DNA of 50,852 bases from Thermoplasmata archaeon (GTDB taxonomy: Archaea > Thermoplasmatota > Thermoplasmata > Thermoplasmatales > Thermoplasmataceae). The notes under the pieces were generated by a model that saw only the letters and a program-made list of their open reading frames with translations, was not told the DNA's origin and did not search any database. The position numbers were made by a program, and so were the translations under genes. Positions 34,748 through 42,298 of this stretch are shown one piece after another (within the stretch, counting starts at the first letter, position 1; every line of letters begins with the position of its first letter). The stretch covers positions 1 to 50,852 of the forward strand of contig JAJZOK010000150.1 in NCBI GenBank assembly GCA_021811525.1, given 5' to 3'.

Positions 34748-35145
34748 TCCTCTTTGATACTTCGGCCATTATAGATTTCTTAAAGGGTGGCACGAAAACC
34801 AAGTCTATTGTAGAAGAAATCGAGAGTAATAGAGAGAATGTATACACTACAGTAATTTCACAATATGAACTTCTTACCCCGGTTTACCACAAGGGGTTGA
34901 AAGTTGAGGAAAGAAATATTAGGGCCTTTCTCAGGCGTTCTGTTGTATTTACTCTTGATCAGAATGCTGCTGAAGAATCGTCTCGTATAATGGGAGGTCT
35001 GTTTAAGCTAGGCATTCCAATCAATGCGTTAGATACCCTGATAGCCGGCATTGCAATTACAACAGGGACTGATAAAATAGCCACATTAGACAACGACTTT
35101 ACCCAGATTGCAAAGATAACTGACCTTGACATAATAATCATTTGA
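34744..35145 (+). CDS. vapC: VapC-family PIN toxin
   Basis: The 133-residue product has the four PIN acidic positions: Asp5 (ILFDTSAIIDFL), Glu about 42 (VISQYELLTPV), Asp about 98 (INALDTLIAGIA) and Asp116/118 (TLDNDF). It has the usual VapC length. Family members cleave tRNA or rRNA at specific sites. It is co-translated with vapB. It is the second PIN system in about 2 kb and has a different antitoxin family from the first, so the two are not simple duplicates. Confidence 0.9.
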   Translation: MILFDTSAIIDFLKGGTKTKSIVEEIESNRENVYTTVISQYELLTPVYHKGLKVEERNIRAFLRRSVVFTLDQNAAEESSRIMGGLFKLGIPINALDTLIAGIAITTGTDKIATLDNDFTQIAKITDLDIIII

Positions 35146-35550
35146 GACTTCAGTTGAAGTAATACGATATGTTATCGCTAAATCTTCTGTCTGAACTTTT
35201 CAGGAAATTGTTAACTTCCAGAATTGAATTATTCCTTGTCTAAAGAAGCACCTAATTGTGATTCGTAATCAGCAGGTCGGGGGTTCAAATCCCTCCAGTG
35301 GCTTATCTTAATGAATAATTAATTTCTATATTGATAAAGCGGATGAGATTTTTAGATAGGTGTAGCATTAACTTGGGAGGCATTTTTCTTTTTCCCAACC
35401 AAATTACAAAAGTTTGGGAATGAAAGATTTTTCCAATCTGTGGGAATTTAAATTAAGACTCCAGTTAGTTTATAAAATCAAAATCCCTATTGATAATTAT
35501 TATAGGTTGTACCGAAAAATTTAAGACAATTTGTTCGCCTTGCTTCAGTA
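35146..35550. other. Gene-free stretch holding tRNA 3' copy F
   Basis: About 400 nt without a gene. It contains the last, perfect tRNA 3' copy (35259-35305). Beyond it the sequence does not match the element left ends, so this is the likely right boundary of the array. AATTTAAG at 35518-35525 is a plausible TATA box for the DUF998 gene. Confidence 0.6.
35259..35305 (+). repeat. tRNA-Thr 3'-half repeat, copy F (perfect, array end)
   Basis: Identical to the tRNA gene from TGATTCG to CTTA (47 nt). Its left flank CACCTAATTG resembles those before copies B and C only loosely. The right flank is unlike those after the tRNA and copies B and C. It is best read as the attR or displaced chromosomal end of the tRNA site. 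Confidence 0.92.
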
Positions 35551-36111
35551 ATGAATAATCAACGGAGTGCAGGGGTTCTGATCTTCCTCGGGGTCTTTCT
35601 GTTTTCTATGGCCATCCTTATAACAGAGTCATTGAATCCGGCTTATTCGCTTAATTTGGATTCCATAAGCAGCCTTGGTATCGGGCCACACGGATACATT
35701 TTCTATTATTCCATCCTGTTAATGGGGGCTTTGGTTGTTATTGCGGGCATCATTTTGCTGTCCGGCAAGAAAAGGGAAGCTTGGCAGGCTACATTAATAC
35801 TGGTTGGGGCAGGAGCATTTGGCGTAGGAATATTTCCGTATATAGTGCATTACGCCGCCTTGCATTCCTACTTCGCATTCATAGCATTTATATTTGGGGG
35901 CATTAGCGCACTGCTTTTCGCCGCGCACAAGGGAACGCCCTTCAGGGTATTTTCCCCAATTGTTGGCGTTCTTGTACTGGCCTCTATTTTTCTATATGCA
36001 ACAGGTAGAACATATGGGCTTGGCCCCGGTGGAATGGAGCGCATGATTGTATATCCTACACTTTTCTGGGCATTGGCTCTCTCAGGTTACCTAATGAACC
36101 ACAAAGACTGA
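35551..36111 (+). CDS. DUF998 family membrane protein
   Basis: The 186-residue product has six membrane segments in the DUF998 pattern, with PAYSLNLDSISSLGIGPHGYIFYYSILLMGAL (the short extracellular loop before TM2), GVGIFPYIVHYAALHSYFAFIAFIFGG, and a final helix ending in a short charged tail. DUF998 proteins are uncharacterised integral membrane proteins. ATG 35551 is about 29 nt downstream of an AATTTAAG box. It is the first gene to the right of the tRNA array. Confidence 0.8.
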   Translation: MNNQRSAGVLIFLGVFLFSMAILITESLNPAYSLNLDSISSLGIGPHGYIFYYSILLMGALVVIAGIILLSGKKREAWQATLILVGAGAFGVGIFPYIVHYAALHSYFAFIAFIFGGISALLFAAHKGTPFRVFSPIVGVLVLASIFLYATGRTYGLGPGGMERMIVYPTLFWALALSGYLMNHKD

Positions 36112-36228
36112 TGCTGGAATTTAGGATGGTTTCTAATCAAGTCTCCTTACCAAATTTTTTAACATTATACAGAAGAATTTTCATATCTCTGTTCCAGAAG
36201 AACTTATCTGATCTCATGGCTTTCTAAT

Positions 36229-37008
36229 GTGATAAAGTTGGCTGGCAAGATACCGAAAGACACCAGGGACGCCATTATTCGGGCATACAAGAATGGAGGT
36301 AGGTCAAAAGCCCAGCTTGCCAGGGATTATGAAGTATCAGTAACAAGTGTTAATCGCATACTAAACGAGATAATCGCTAAAATAAAAAGTTCATCAGGCA
36401 ACGGTCTGAAGAAACAGGCTGGTCCTTCAGACAATTCAATGGATACTGTGGAAAACTCGCAACCTCCTTTACTTGGCGGTAAGTCTGGCATCGCGATGAA
36501 AGATGCAGAAAAAGCTCTTTCGGCATATGGCGAATTGCTTGGCGGAGAGTCACTCGATTCTCTGGTGCAAGAATTTGCATCCTGGATTTCAAAGAGAGAT
36601 AAGGGTGAGAAGGAATTAATCTCCATAGAAATGTCAATTGAATCACTTAAACTTGAAAAGTCGTCATTAGAAGAAGAGATATCACGTTTGGGTTCAAAGG
36701 CAGGAAGCCTGGAAATACTCATTGGAAGAATGAAGAGGCTGGCTGAGGATTCCCAGATGGATCTTTCCCTTGTGGAGGAGAGGCTTGCAAATATAGAGGA
36801 GAAGCTCTCTATAGACCATGATATCCTGTTGATCGGTTCTGCCATACGGATGATCCTTAAGGGGGAAGAACTTGATGAGGAGCTGGTTTCCATGATAGCT
36901 GACATTAGCAGGTTCAATTCTAGAGATGCTGATGCAAAGAGGGACACAGTCCGAAGGGCCCTAATGGAATATTCCCAGTTTTTCAGGCGCAGGATGAGCA
37001 CTTCCTGA
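36229..37008 (+). CDS. Helix-turn-helix protein with C-terminal coiled coil
   Basis: The 259-residue product has an N-terminal HTH of the resolvase/Hin type (KIPKDTRDAIIRAYKNGGRSKAQLARDYEVSVTSVNRILNEI, residues about 4-47), a low-complexity linker, a coiled coil at about 120-205 (EKELISIEMSIESLKLEKSSLEEEISRL and following heptads), and a helical C-terminus. There is no recombinase catalytic domain. It may be a DNA-binding structural or regulatory protein. The start is GTG 36229. The position just outside the tRNA array is noted, but a link to it is speculation. Confidence 0.65.
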   Translation: MIKLAGKIPKDTRDAIIRAYKNGGRSKAQLARDYEVSVTSVNRILNEIIAKIKSSSGNGLKKQAGPSDNSMDTVENSQPPLLGGKSGIAMKDAEKALSAYGELLGGESLDSLVQEFASWISKRDKGEKELISIEMSIESLKLEKSSLEEEISRLGSKAGSLEILIGRMKRLAEDSQMDLSLVEERLANIEEKLSIDHDILLIGSAIRMILKGEELDEELVSMIADISRFNSRDADAKRDTVRRALMEYSQFFRRRMSTS

Positions 37009-37217
37009 TTTTGCAACCTTACTACCTATAACACCAACATGCAAAGTTTCCTTTGAAGGATGGCCCATAGGAGAATATCAACATGGATTATGTCACCGAT
37101 GTGGAAACAGGTTAGGCAGTTGGAATTGATGACCAGTTAAATCAGTCAAATCTTATTGTCATAAGATTTACTTATAACATAAAAATCATTATTTATTGCT
37201 AGTGGTTAACAGTGACA

Positions 37218-37364
37218 ATGTCTTTCTGGAAAAAACATAATCATCCTGAAACAAGAGTCGTCATACACTACTGCGAGAAACACGATTTCAGAACATCGAA
37301 TCCCCTGGAGATCGAGGAACACGAAAGGATGCATGAACTGGAAGCCGGCGGAAATCCTCTATAA
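37218..37364 (+). CDS. 48-residue zinc-finger protein (C-x2-H-x12-H-x3-H)
   Basis: ATG 37218 opens a 48-codon frame (MSFWKKHNHPETRV...). It contains CEKH, then 12 residues, then HERMH: spacing C-x2-H-x12-H-x3-H, the classical C2H2 finger geometry with His in place of the second Cys. It should bind one zinc ion, and perhaps nucleic acid. An ATTTATT stretch near 37191-37197 lies about 24 nt upstream, fitting a leaderless mRNA. It is too short for automatic calling. It could be chance, but the finger spacing and promoter argue for a gene. Confidence 0.6.
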   Translation: MSFWKKHNHPETRVVIHYCEKHDFRTSNPLEIEEHERMHELEAGGNPL

Positions 37365-37412
37365 TCGAATACATATTTTTAAATAAATTTAATGAAATTT
37401 TAGGAAGTGGGT

Positions 37413-38924
37413 TTAAGCCCTTTTGGGGCTTGGAACGCTTCCAGATGTTACTTCGACCTGCTTGTCCGCGCTTCTCTTTCTTTTCCCAAGGACTTCCTGG
37501 CCCAGTGGGACAAGTAAAGCTGCCACGAGGAACAGTACTGCTGCAATTACGAAAATGTAAGTGTAGGCAGTTCCCTGGTAATTCAGGCTTCCTGAAGGAA
37601 GGAATACAACATAAGTGGCCAGTATTGAACCGGCTAGAGGTGCCCCGATACTGCTCCCAAGCGACCTGAATGTTCCGTTCATTGCGGTTGCAAGCCCCAT
37701 ATCCTTGGGCCTTACCGTAAGGACTATGAAATTGATCAGTGTGCCATTGAGGAGGGAAAGGCCCGCACCAATCAGGAACTCGTAGACGAGGACAAAATTA
37801 TAGCTCGGGAGCGTTGCCTGAAGAAGGAAACCGGCCGCGGAAAGTACAGCACCAATTACGGAAAGCGGCTTGACTCCAGTCCTGGAGACCAGCATGCCAG
37901 CAACGGGTCCAAGTATGAAAGTACCGATGGCGAATGGCACCAGTGATAAACCAGAGGATAGAATGTCATCGCCGAAACCATACTCGAACCTGTAAACAAG
38001 GGCCTGCATGGAGAGGAACATTCCAATTCCCGCTATGGTAAGTATCACGTTTGCAACCAGGACGTTCCTGATTGCCAGCAGTTTGAAATTAAGGATAGCC
38101 TCTCCACCTTTTTTTGTGTATTTTAATTCGTACCAGACTAATGGCGCGAGAACGATTACGCCTCCAAGTGCAAGGCCAAGGGTCTTGCTTGATGTCCAGC
38201 CCCATGAGGCCCCTTCTGAAAGTGCGAAGACAAATAGTGCAAGGGAAAGTGCAAGGAATAATGCACCGATGTAGTCAATCTTGACATCCGGACGCTTGAA
38301 CCTCGACTCCTTAATCACAATTATGCTGACTATGACCAGTGCAATCACGAACGGAATGGCCGTATGGTATGTCCATCTCCATCCAAGATCCTGGGATACG
38401 AGGGAACCAAGGGGGATGCTTATTGCAAATCCAGCTCCAAACATTGCGCTGATGAGTGCCTGAGCTTTTGGGACCAGTTCCTTTGGAAATTCCTCCCTGA
38501 CAAGTGCGAACCCCAGAGGCATGACTGAAAGCCCGATGCCCTGAATGGTCCTTGAAACCACCATGAACGTGAAAGTTGGTGAAAATCCAGTTACTGATAC
38601 TGCGGCAGCATAAATCACCAGTGTTATCACTAGCATTTTCTTCTTGCCGTAAATATCGCCAAGCTTCCCGACTATTGGCGTAATTGCAACGCCCCCCACC
38701 ATGTACATGGATAGAACAAGGCTGACCTGTGCTGCGGTAATGTGCTCAGACGGAAATGTTTCAACTATGCTTTTCAGGGAAGGCGTCAGCATGCCTTCGA
38801 TGTACATTACTATGAGGACAAGGCCAACAAGTATGCCCATCACCTTATAGGCATATCTTCTGTTGTACTCCTCCATGGATAGGTAATCTGCTTTGTTTTC
38901 TTCATTGCTCAATTTTTTGTTCAC
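37413..38924 (-). CDS. MFS multidrug efflux transporter (DHA2, 14 TM)
   Basis: The 503-residue product has about 14 membrane segments and EmrB/QacA-type motifs: GKLGDIYGKKKMLVI (loop 2-3), VSRTIQGIGLSVMPLGFALVREEFPKE and FGAGFAISIPLGSLVSQDLGWRWTY. It should export drugs or toxic organics in exchange for protons. It lies 11 nt after a MarR-type regulator on the same strand, a common local-repressor arrangement. A cytoplasmic N-terminus and a basic C-terminal tail are visible. Confidence 0.9.
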   Translation of the reverse strand: MNKKLSNEENKADYLSMEEYNRRYAYKVMGILVGLVLIVMYIEGMLTPSLKSIVETFPSEHITAAQVSLVLSMYMVGGVAITPIVGKLGDIYGKKKMLVITLVIYAAAVSVTGFSPTFTFMVVSRTIQGIGLSVMPLGFALVREEFPKELVPKAQALISAMFGAGFAISIPLGSLVSQDLGWRWTYHTAIPFVIALVIVSIIVIKESRFKRPDVKIDYIGALFLALSLALFVFALSEGASWGWTSSKTLGLALGGVIVLAPLVWYELKYTKKGGEAILNFKLLAIRNVLVANVILTIAGIGMFLSMQALVYRFEYGFGDDILSSGLSLVPFAIGTFILGPVAGMLVSRTGVKPLSVIGAVLSAAGFLLQATLPSYNFVLVYEFLIGAGLSLLNGTLINFIVLTVRPKDMGLATAMNGTFRSLGSSIGAPLAGSILATYVVFLPSGSLNYQGTAYTYIFVIAAVLFLVAALLVPLGQEVLGKRKRSADKQVEVTSGSVPSPKRA

Positions 38925-38935
38925 CTTTTCTTGAT

Positions 38936-39424
38936 TTATTTTAAGTTGTGAATGGAATTCCTCAGCCGGTTTCCCAGTGAGATGAGTGTGCTGTTCATAT
39001 TTTCGAGTGAATCTTCAGGGCAGGAAGCCACAAGTTCGTCAAGTACGAATGTGGTAAGGGATTCAAACTTTGAAAAAAGGTCCAGGCTTTTTTGCGTAAG
39101 CACCATATCAACTCTCCTTCTATCCTCTGTGTCATGTTCCCTCCGGACAAAACCCTCCCTTTCCAGGGTATTCATGATGCCTGTAATGGTAGGCTTGCTT
39201 ACCCCCATGAACTCTGCTAGGGATGAGAGGTCCTTTGGCCTGTTGTAATAAAGAAACCTGAGAGTGAAGAGCTGTGGTATGGCAAGGCCCTCTTCCCTGA
39301 TGAACTTCATCTGCAAGAAGATCCACTGGTGGAAGAAATTCCTGAAACTCCCTTTCACGGAATCAGCAATATCCTTGTTTTTCGGATTTGCTGATTTATC
39401 CGTAGGCTGGTTGTCACTGCTCAC
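38936..39424 (-). CDS. MarR-family transcriptional regulator
   Basis: The 162-residue product has the MarR winged helix: LSSLAEFMGVSKPTITGIMNTLEREGFVRREHDTEDRRRVDMVLT (recognition helix and wing with the DxRR motif) framed by dimerisation helices. It probably represses its own operon with the DHA2 exporter. The start is GTG 39424, about 24 nt downstream of the minus-strand TATA-like box TTTAAGTA (39445-39452), so the mRNA is leaderless. Inverted repeats flank that box. Confidence 0.9.
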   Translation of the reverse strand: MSSDNQPTDKSANPKNKDIADSVKGSFRNFFHQWIFLQMKFIREEGLAIPQLFTLRFLYYNRPKDLSSLAEFMGVSKPTITGIMNTLEREGFVRREHDTEDRRRVDMVLTQKSLDLFSKFESLTTFVLDELVASCPEDSLENMNSTLISLGNRLRNSIHNLK

Positions 39425-39433
39425 TCTGGTTGA

Positions 39434-39472
39434 TTAGTTAGGCATACTTAAACATTAGTAAATGCTAACTAA
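39434..39472. promoter_or_regulatory. MarR-type operator around the TATA box
   Basis: TTAGTTAGGCAT (39434-39445) and ATGCTAACTAA (39462-39472) form an inverted repeat with one extra base, centred on the TATA-like box. An inner TTAGT-N8-ACTAA (minus strand) is a typical 18-bp MarR half-site pair. A repressor dimer here would block TBP. Confidence 0.6.
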
Positions 39473-39551
39473 TTTCCAGCAGCCTATGGAAGGCTCAAAC
39501 CTGACCTGAAAACATAAGCCAACTCCTATCTGGCAATTTGAATTCAATGCC

Positions 39552-39559
39552 TTTATTTA
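39552..39559 (+). promoter_or_regulatory. TATA box for the aldo/keto reductase
   Basis: TTTATTTA centred about 25-26 nt upstream of ATG 39581, consistent with a leaderless mRNA. Confidence 0.5.
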
Positions 39560-39580
39560 GGGGTGTAGTCCTAAGCAACC

Positions 39581-40597
39581 ATGAACTACAAGATCTTTGG
39601 TAAAACGGGAATAAAGGTATCTGAGCTTTGCCTTGGAACAATGACTTTCGGCAGGCATGCTTCTAAGGAAGTTGCCTTCTCCATAATGGACAGGTTTTCT
39701 GAGAAAGGAGGAAACTTCATGGATACAGCAAATGTCTATAATTCCGGAGTATCTGAAGAGATTCTTGGAGAATGGCTGAAAGGGCAGCAGAGGGATGATT
39801 TCTTCATTGCCACAAAGGTAAGGTTTCCCATGGGTGAGAGCCCAAATGCTGCAGGCCTCACCAGAAAGCATATAATGCAATCTGTAAGAGACAGCCTCAA
39901 GAGGCTCGGAACTGATTACATAGATCTCCTGCAGGTACATGCATGGGATCCCCTGACTCCCATTTCCGAGACCATGAGGGCACTTAACAATGTTGTGGAA
40001 AGCGGCATGGTCAGGTACATAGGCGCTAGCAACTTCAGGGCCTGGCAACTTGCGCTTTCCATACATGAAAGCAGGATTAGGGGAATCGAAGAATTCTCCA
40101 GCCTTCAGCCACAATATAATCTCCTGACTAGGGCCACGGAATTTGAACTGATTCCGCTTTGCCTGGCAGAAGACATTGCTGTGATCCCATGGAGTCCCCT
40201 CAAGGGAGGCCTTCTTACTGGAAAATACGACAGGGCCAAATCTGGCGCCGATGGGGAATCAAGAATATGGGAAAATGTGCGGAAAGGCAGGAACGCACCA
40301 TGGGAGGTAAATGAGGATTATGTGTGGAACGTGGTGGACGCTTTGAAAAAGGTTGCCGGTGAAACAGGAAAGACCCCTTCACAGGTAGCGTTAAACTGGG
40401 TTCTCTCCAGAAAGGGAGTTACATCTCCCATTATTGGGGTCAGGAACATTTCTCAACTGGAAGATAACCTTGGAGCCACCGGCTGGAAGCTATCAAGTGA
40501 GAACCTGGAAACTCTTAACAGCGCAAGCCAGCTGTTTGTGTCTTATCCATATGATGATGCATCAGAAGAACAGCAACAGTCCGGAAGAGTGCACTAA
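39581..40597 (+). CDS. Aldo/keto reductase
   Basis: The 338-residue product is a standard AKR: MNYKIFGKTGIKVSELCLGTMTFG, the catalytic Asp/Tyr region DTANVYNSGVSEEILGEWL, catalytic Lys in FIATKVRF, His in LLQVHAWDPLTP, and cofactor-binding SPLKGGLLTGKY and GVRNISQLEDNLGA. It reduces an aldehyde or ketone with NADPH; the substrate is unknown. It is a single gene with its own leaderless promoter, convergent with the Rieske gene. Confidence 0.93.
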   Translation: MNYKIFGKTGIKVSELCLGTMTFGRHASKEVAFSIMDRFSEKGGNFMDTANVYNSGVSEEILGEWLKGQQRDDFFIATKVRFPMGESPNAAGLTRKHIMQSVRDSLKRLGTDYIDLLQVHAWDPLTPISETMRALNNVVESGMVRYIGASNFRAWQLALSIHESRIRGIEEFSSLQPQYNLLTRATEFELIPLCLAEDIAVIPWSPLKGGLLTGKYDRAKSGADGESRIWENVRKGRNAPWEVNEDYVWNVVDALKKVAGETGKTPSQVALNWVLSRKGVTSPIIGVRNISQLEDNLGATGWKLSSENLETLNSASQLFVSYPYDDASEEQQQSGRVH

Positions 40598-40608
40598 TGA
40601 AACCTGGC

Positions 40609-40938
40609 TCATAGATCGACTTCTATGAATCCGTTCTCCTCTTTAATCTGGTAGGTTTTCAGGCCCAGTTTGTCCATAGGGGCATTGGGTGCCACAAATG
40701 GTGGGGCAACCATCTTTCCCGTATCCAGATCAAATTTTGCATCGTGGCATGCACACCTGACCTTGAGTTCTGATGGCTCAAGGTGGCCCAGTATGCATTT
40801 TGCATGGGAACATACGCCATTCAACGCATACAGCTTGCCGTTCACCTTTGAGAGGAATACTACTTCTTCACCTATTTTAACGCTTGCGCCGCCAGCCTTT
40901 TCCAGTGCCTTTAAAGAAATTGTCTTGTGCCAGACCAT
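40609..40938 (-). CDS. Rieske [2Fe-2S] ferredoxin-like protein
   Basis: The 109-residue product is one Rieske domain with ligand pairs C43-x-H45 (VCSHAKCILGH) and C62-x2-H65 (CACHDAKFD), the usual spacing of soluble Rieske ferredoxins. It has no membrane anchor or signal peptide, so it is a cytoplasmic electron carrier, of the kind that serves oxygenases or nitrite reductase-like proteins rather than the bc1 complex. No partner enzyme is adjacent. Confidence 0.9.
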   Translation of the reverse strand: MVWHKTISLKALEKAGGASVKIGEEVVFLSKVNGKLYALNGVCSHAKCILGHLEPSELKVRCACHDAKFDLDTGKMVAPPFVAPNAPMDKLGLKTYQIKEENGFIEVDL

Positions 40939-41050
40939 GCTTTGCTAATGCCTCCCTCAAAAAAACCTTTGCCAGCCTCAGGTCATATGTGCAAAAAATT
41001 GGTTCATTCAATTAAGTAATGCTTAAGCAATCCAAAATTGGAGGGAATAT

Positions 41051-42205
41051 TTATCTGCCATAAAATCTCAAAACATCCCTGGGAAGAAGGAACAGGAATA
41101 CTAATGTAGAAATGGAAAAAGCACCAAGAAACAGCCAGGAGTAAGAGAATCCATATAATTCCACAAAACCGAATACTGCAGGGACCACAGACCCGATCCC
41201 TATCTGAATTGAATTGATAAGGCCTATATTGAGGGCCATATACCTGCTGTCCCTGTCCATCAGCGCCACTATTGCATATTCAAGAGAAATAACGATGGTC
41301 GCCACCAGCCCCACAGCAATAAGAATGAACCACAGGCCAAGATATGGGATGAAAGGTATAGCCATCACAAGCAGCCCTATTATAATGACCAGTATTGCGG
41401 CCAGCCTTAGGGGGTTGGATCGCCTGAAAGTTCCTGCAAAAACCCCTCCTACGATACCTGCGATTGGTATTATCCCTCCCATGAGCCCGGCAATGTTTGG
41501 GTTGATGCTTATGAGGGAACCATATGACTTGAAATATTCAGGCAAAGTGTAATTAAGGGACCAGAGCCCAACGAGCCCAATGCCGAGGAACCAGGTCCGC
41601 CTGTCAAGCAGCCTTGCCCTTATATTCTTGCTGTCAAAGCCCCCATAAATCGCACCCCTCTTTATGGCCAGCTGCATGAATATGGCAGAAGCAAGGACAA
41701 CTATGCCAGATACGAGAAAATCCATTCTCCAGCCGAATATGGGTATCAATGGTGTGAAAGCTATTATTCCGGCCCCTGCTCCAATGTTGAAGGATGCATT
41801 GTAATACCCAATCATCCCGGCTATCCTCTCGGGGGCAATCTCATTGAGAATAGCAATGGCAGTGCTGAAATAAAAGGCCGCTCCCACTCCTACGAGGAAC
41901 CTTAGGCAAACCAGTTCGATGAAATTTGCGGAATATGAAGATAATATGGCTGCTGCTGCCATGAGGTAAAGACCTATGAGGGCGGTCCTCCTGGCACCAA
42001 TCCTGGAAGAGACTATTCCTGCAGGGAGCTGGAAGATTCCTGCTCCGAGAAGAAATGAAGATAGTGCAAGCCCAGTGTATGAAAATGGAACATTGAACGA
42101 CTGGCTGATTGGAAGCAGAGCTGGTGAGATGTTATACCAGTTGAGCGCATAGAACAGCCTAGAAACCATGACGGATGATATCCCTATGCTGTTCCCGCGA
42201 GGCAT
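41051..42205 (-). CDS. Major facilitator superfamily transporter (12 TM)
   Basis: The 384-residue product has about 12 membrane segments with the MFS motif IVSSRIGARRTALIGLY (loop 2-3, G-x3-R-x-G-x-RR variant) and FLVGVGAAFYFSTAIAILNEIAPERIAGMIG (antiporter-type segment). No strong substrate signature. It is transcribed divergently from the RPA operon. Confidence 0.88.
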   Translation of the reverse strand: MPRGNSIGISSVMVSRLFYALNWYNISPALLPISQSFNVPFSYTGLALSSFLLGAGIFQLPAGIVSSRIGARRTALIGLYLMAAAAILSSYSANFIELVCLRFLVGVGAAFYFSTAIAILNEIAPERIAGMIGYYNASFNIGAGAGIIAFTPLIPIFGWRMDFLVSGIVVLASAIFMQLAIKRGAIYGGFDSKNIRARLLDRRTWFLGIGLVGLWSLNYTLPEYFKSYGSLISINPNIAGLMGGIIPIAGIVGGVFAGTFRRSNPLRLAAILVIIIGLLVMAIPFIPYLGLWFILIAVGLVATIVISLEYAIVALMDRDSRYMALNIGLINSIQIGIGSVVPAVFGFVELYGFSYSWLFLGAFSISTLVFLFLLPRDVLRFYGR

Positions 42206-42298
42206 TATCTTACCCTAATGCCAACACACTATTTAGGCAAAATGTTCAGAAACTGGTGAAATCAAAAAGAATTTAAATTGACATACTATGGTTAGGCA

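Larger units (their letters stand above)
27203..35305. mobile_element. tRNA-Thr-anchored tandem array of small cassettes or elements
   Basis: The tRNA gene and five further copies of its 3' half divide about 8.1 kb into five segments of about 2.2, 2.3, 1.3, 1.25 and 1.0 kb. The copies at 27233, 31725 and 35259 are identical over about 45 nt; those at 29420, 32985 and 34244 are decayed. Each segment carries one to three genes of accessory type (surface protein, small membrane proteins, altered SDR, two toxin-antitoxin pairs). The DNA is visibly AT-richer than its flanks. No integrase, transposase or replication gene is present, so any mobility would depend on a recombinase from elsewhere. Confidence 0.75.

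Noticed and set aside
29413..35303. The tRNA 3' copies as additional functional tRNA genes.
   Set aside because: None has a 5' half: the acceptor 5' strand, D arm and anticodon 5' stem are missing upstream of each.
27203..35305. A CRISPR array.
   Set aside because: Repeats are direct but 1-2.3 kb apart with genes between them, and there are no cas genes. They are tRNA-derived.
36327..37016. A long serine-rich minus-strand ORF (229 codons).
   Set aside because: It lies fully opposite the HTH/coiled-coil gene and its composition is the complement of the acidic, Leu/Glu-rich coiled coil. Shadow frame.
39557..40114. A 185-codon minus-strand ORF opposite the aldo/keto reductase.
   Set aside because: The AKR frame has all catalytic motifs and a promoter; the opposite frame has none.
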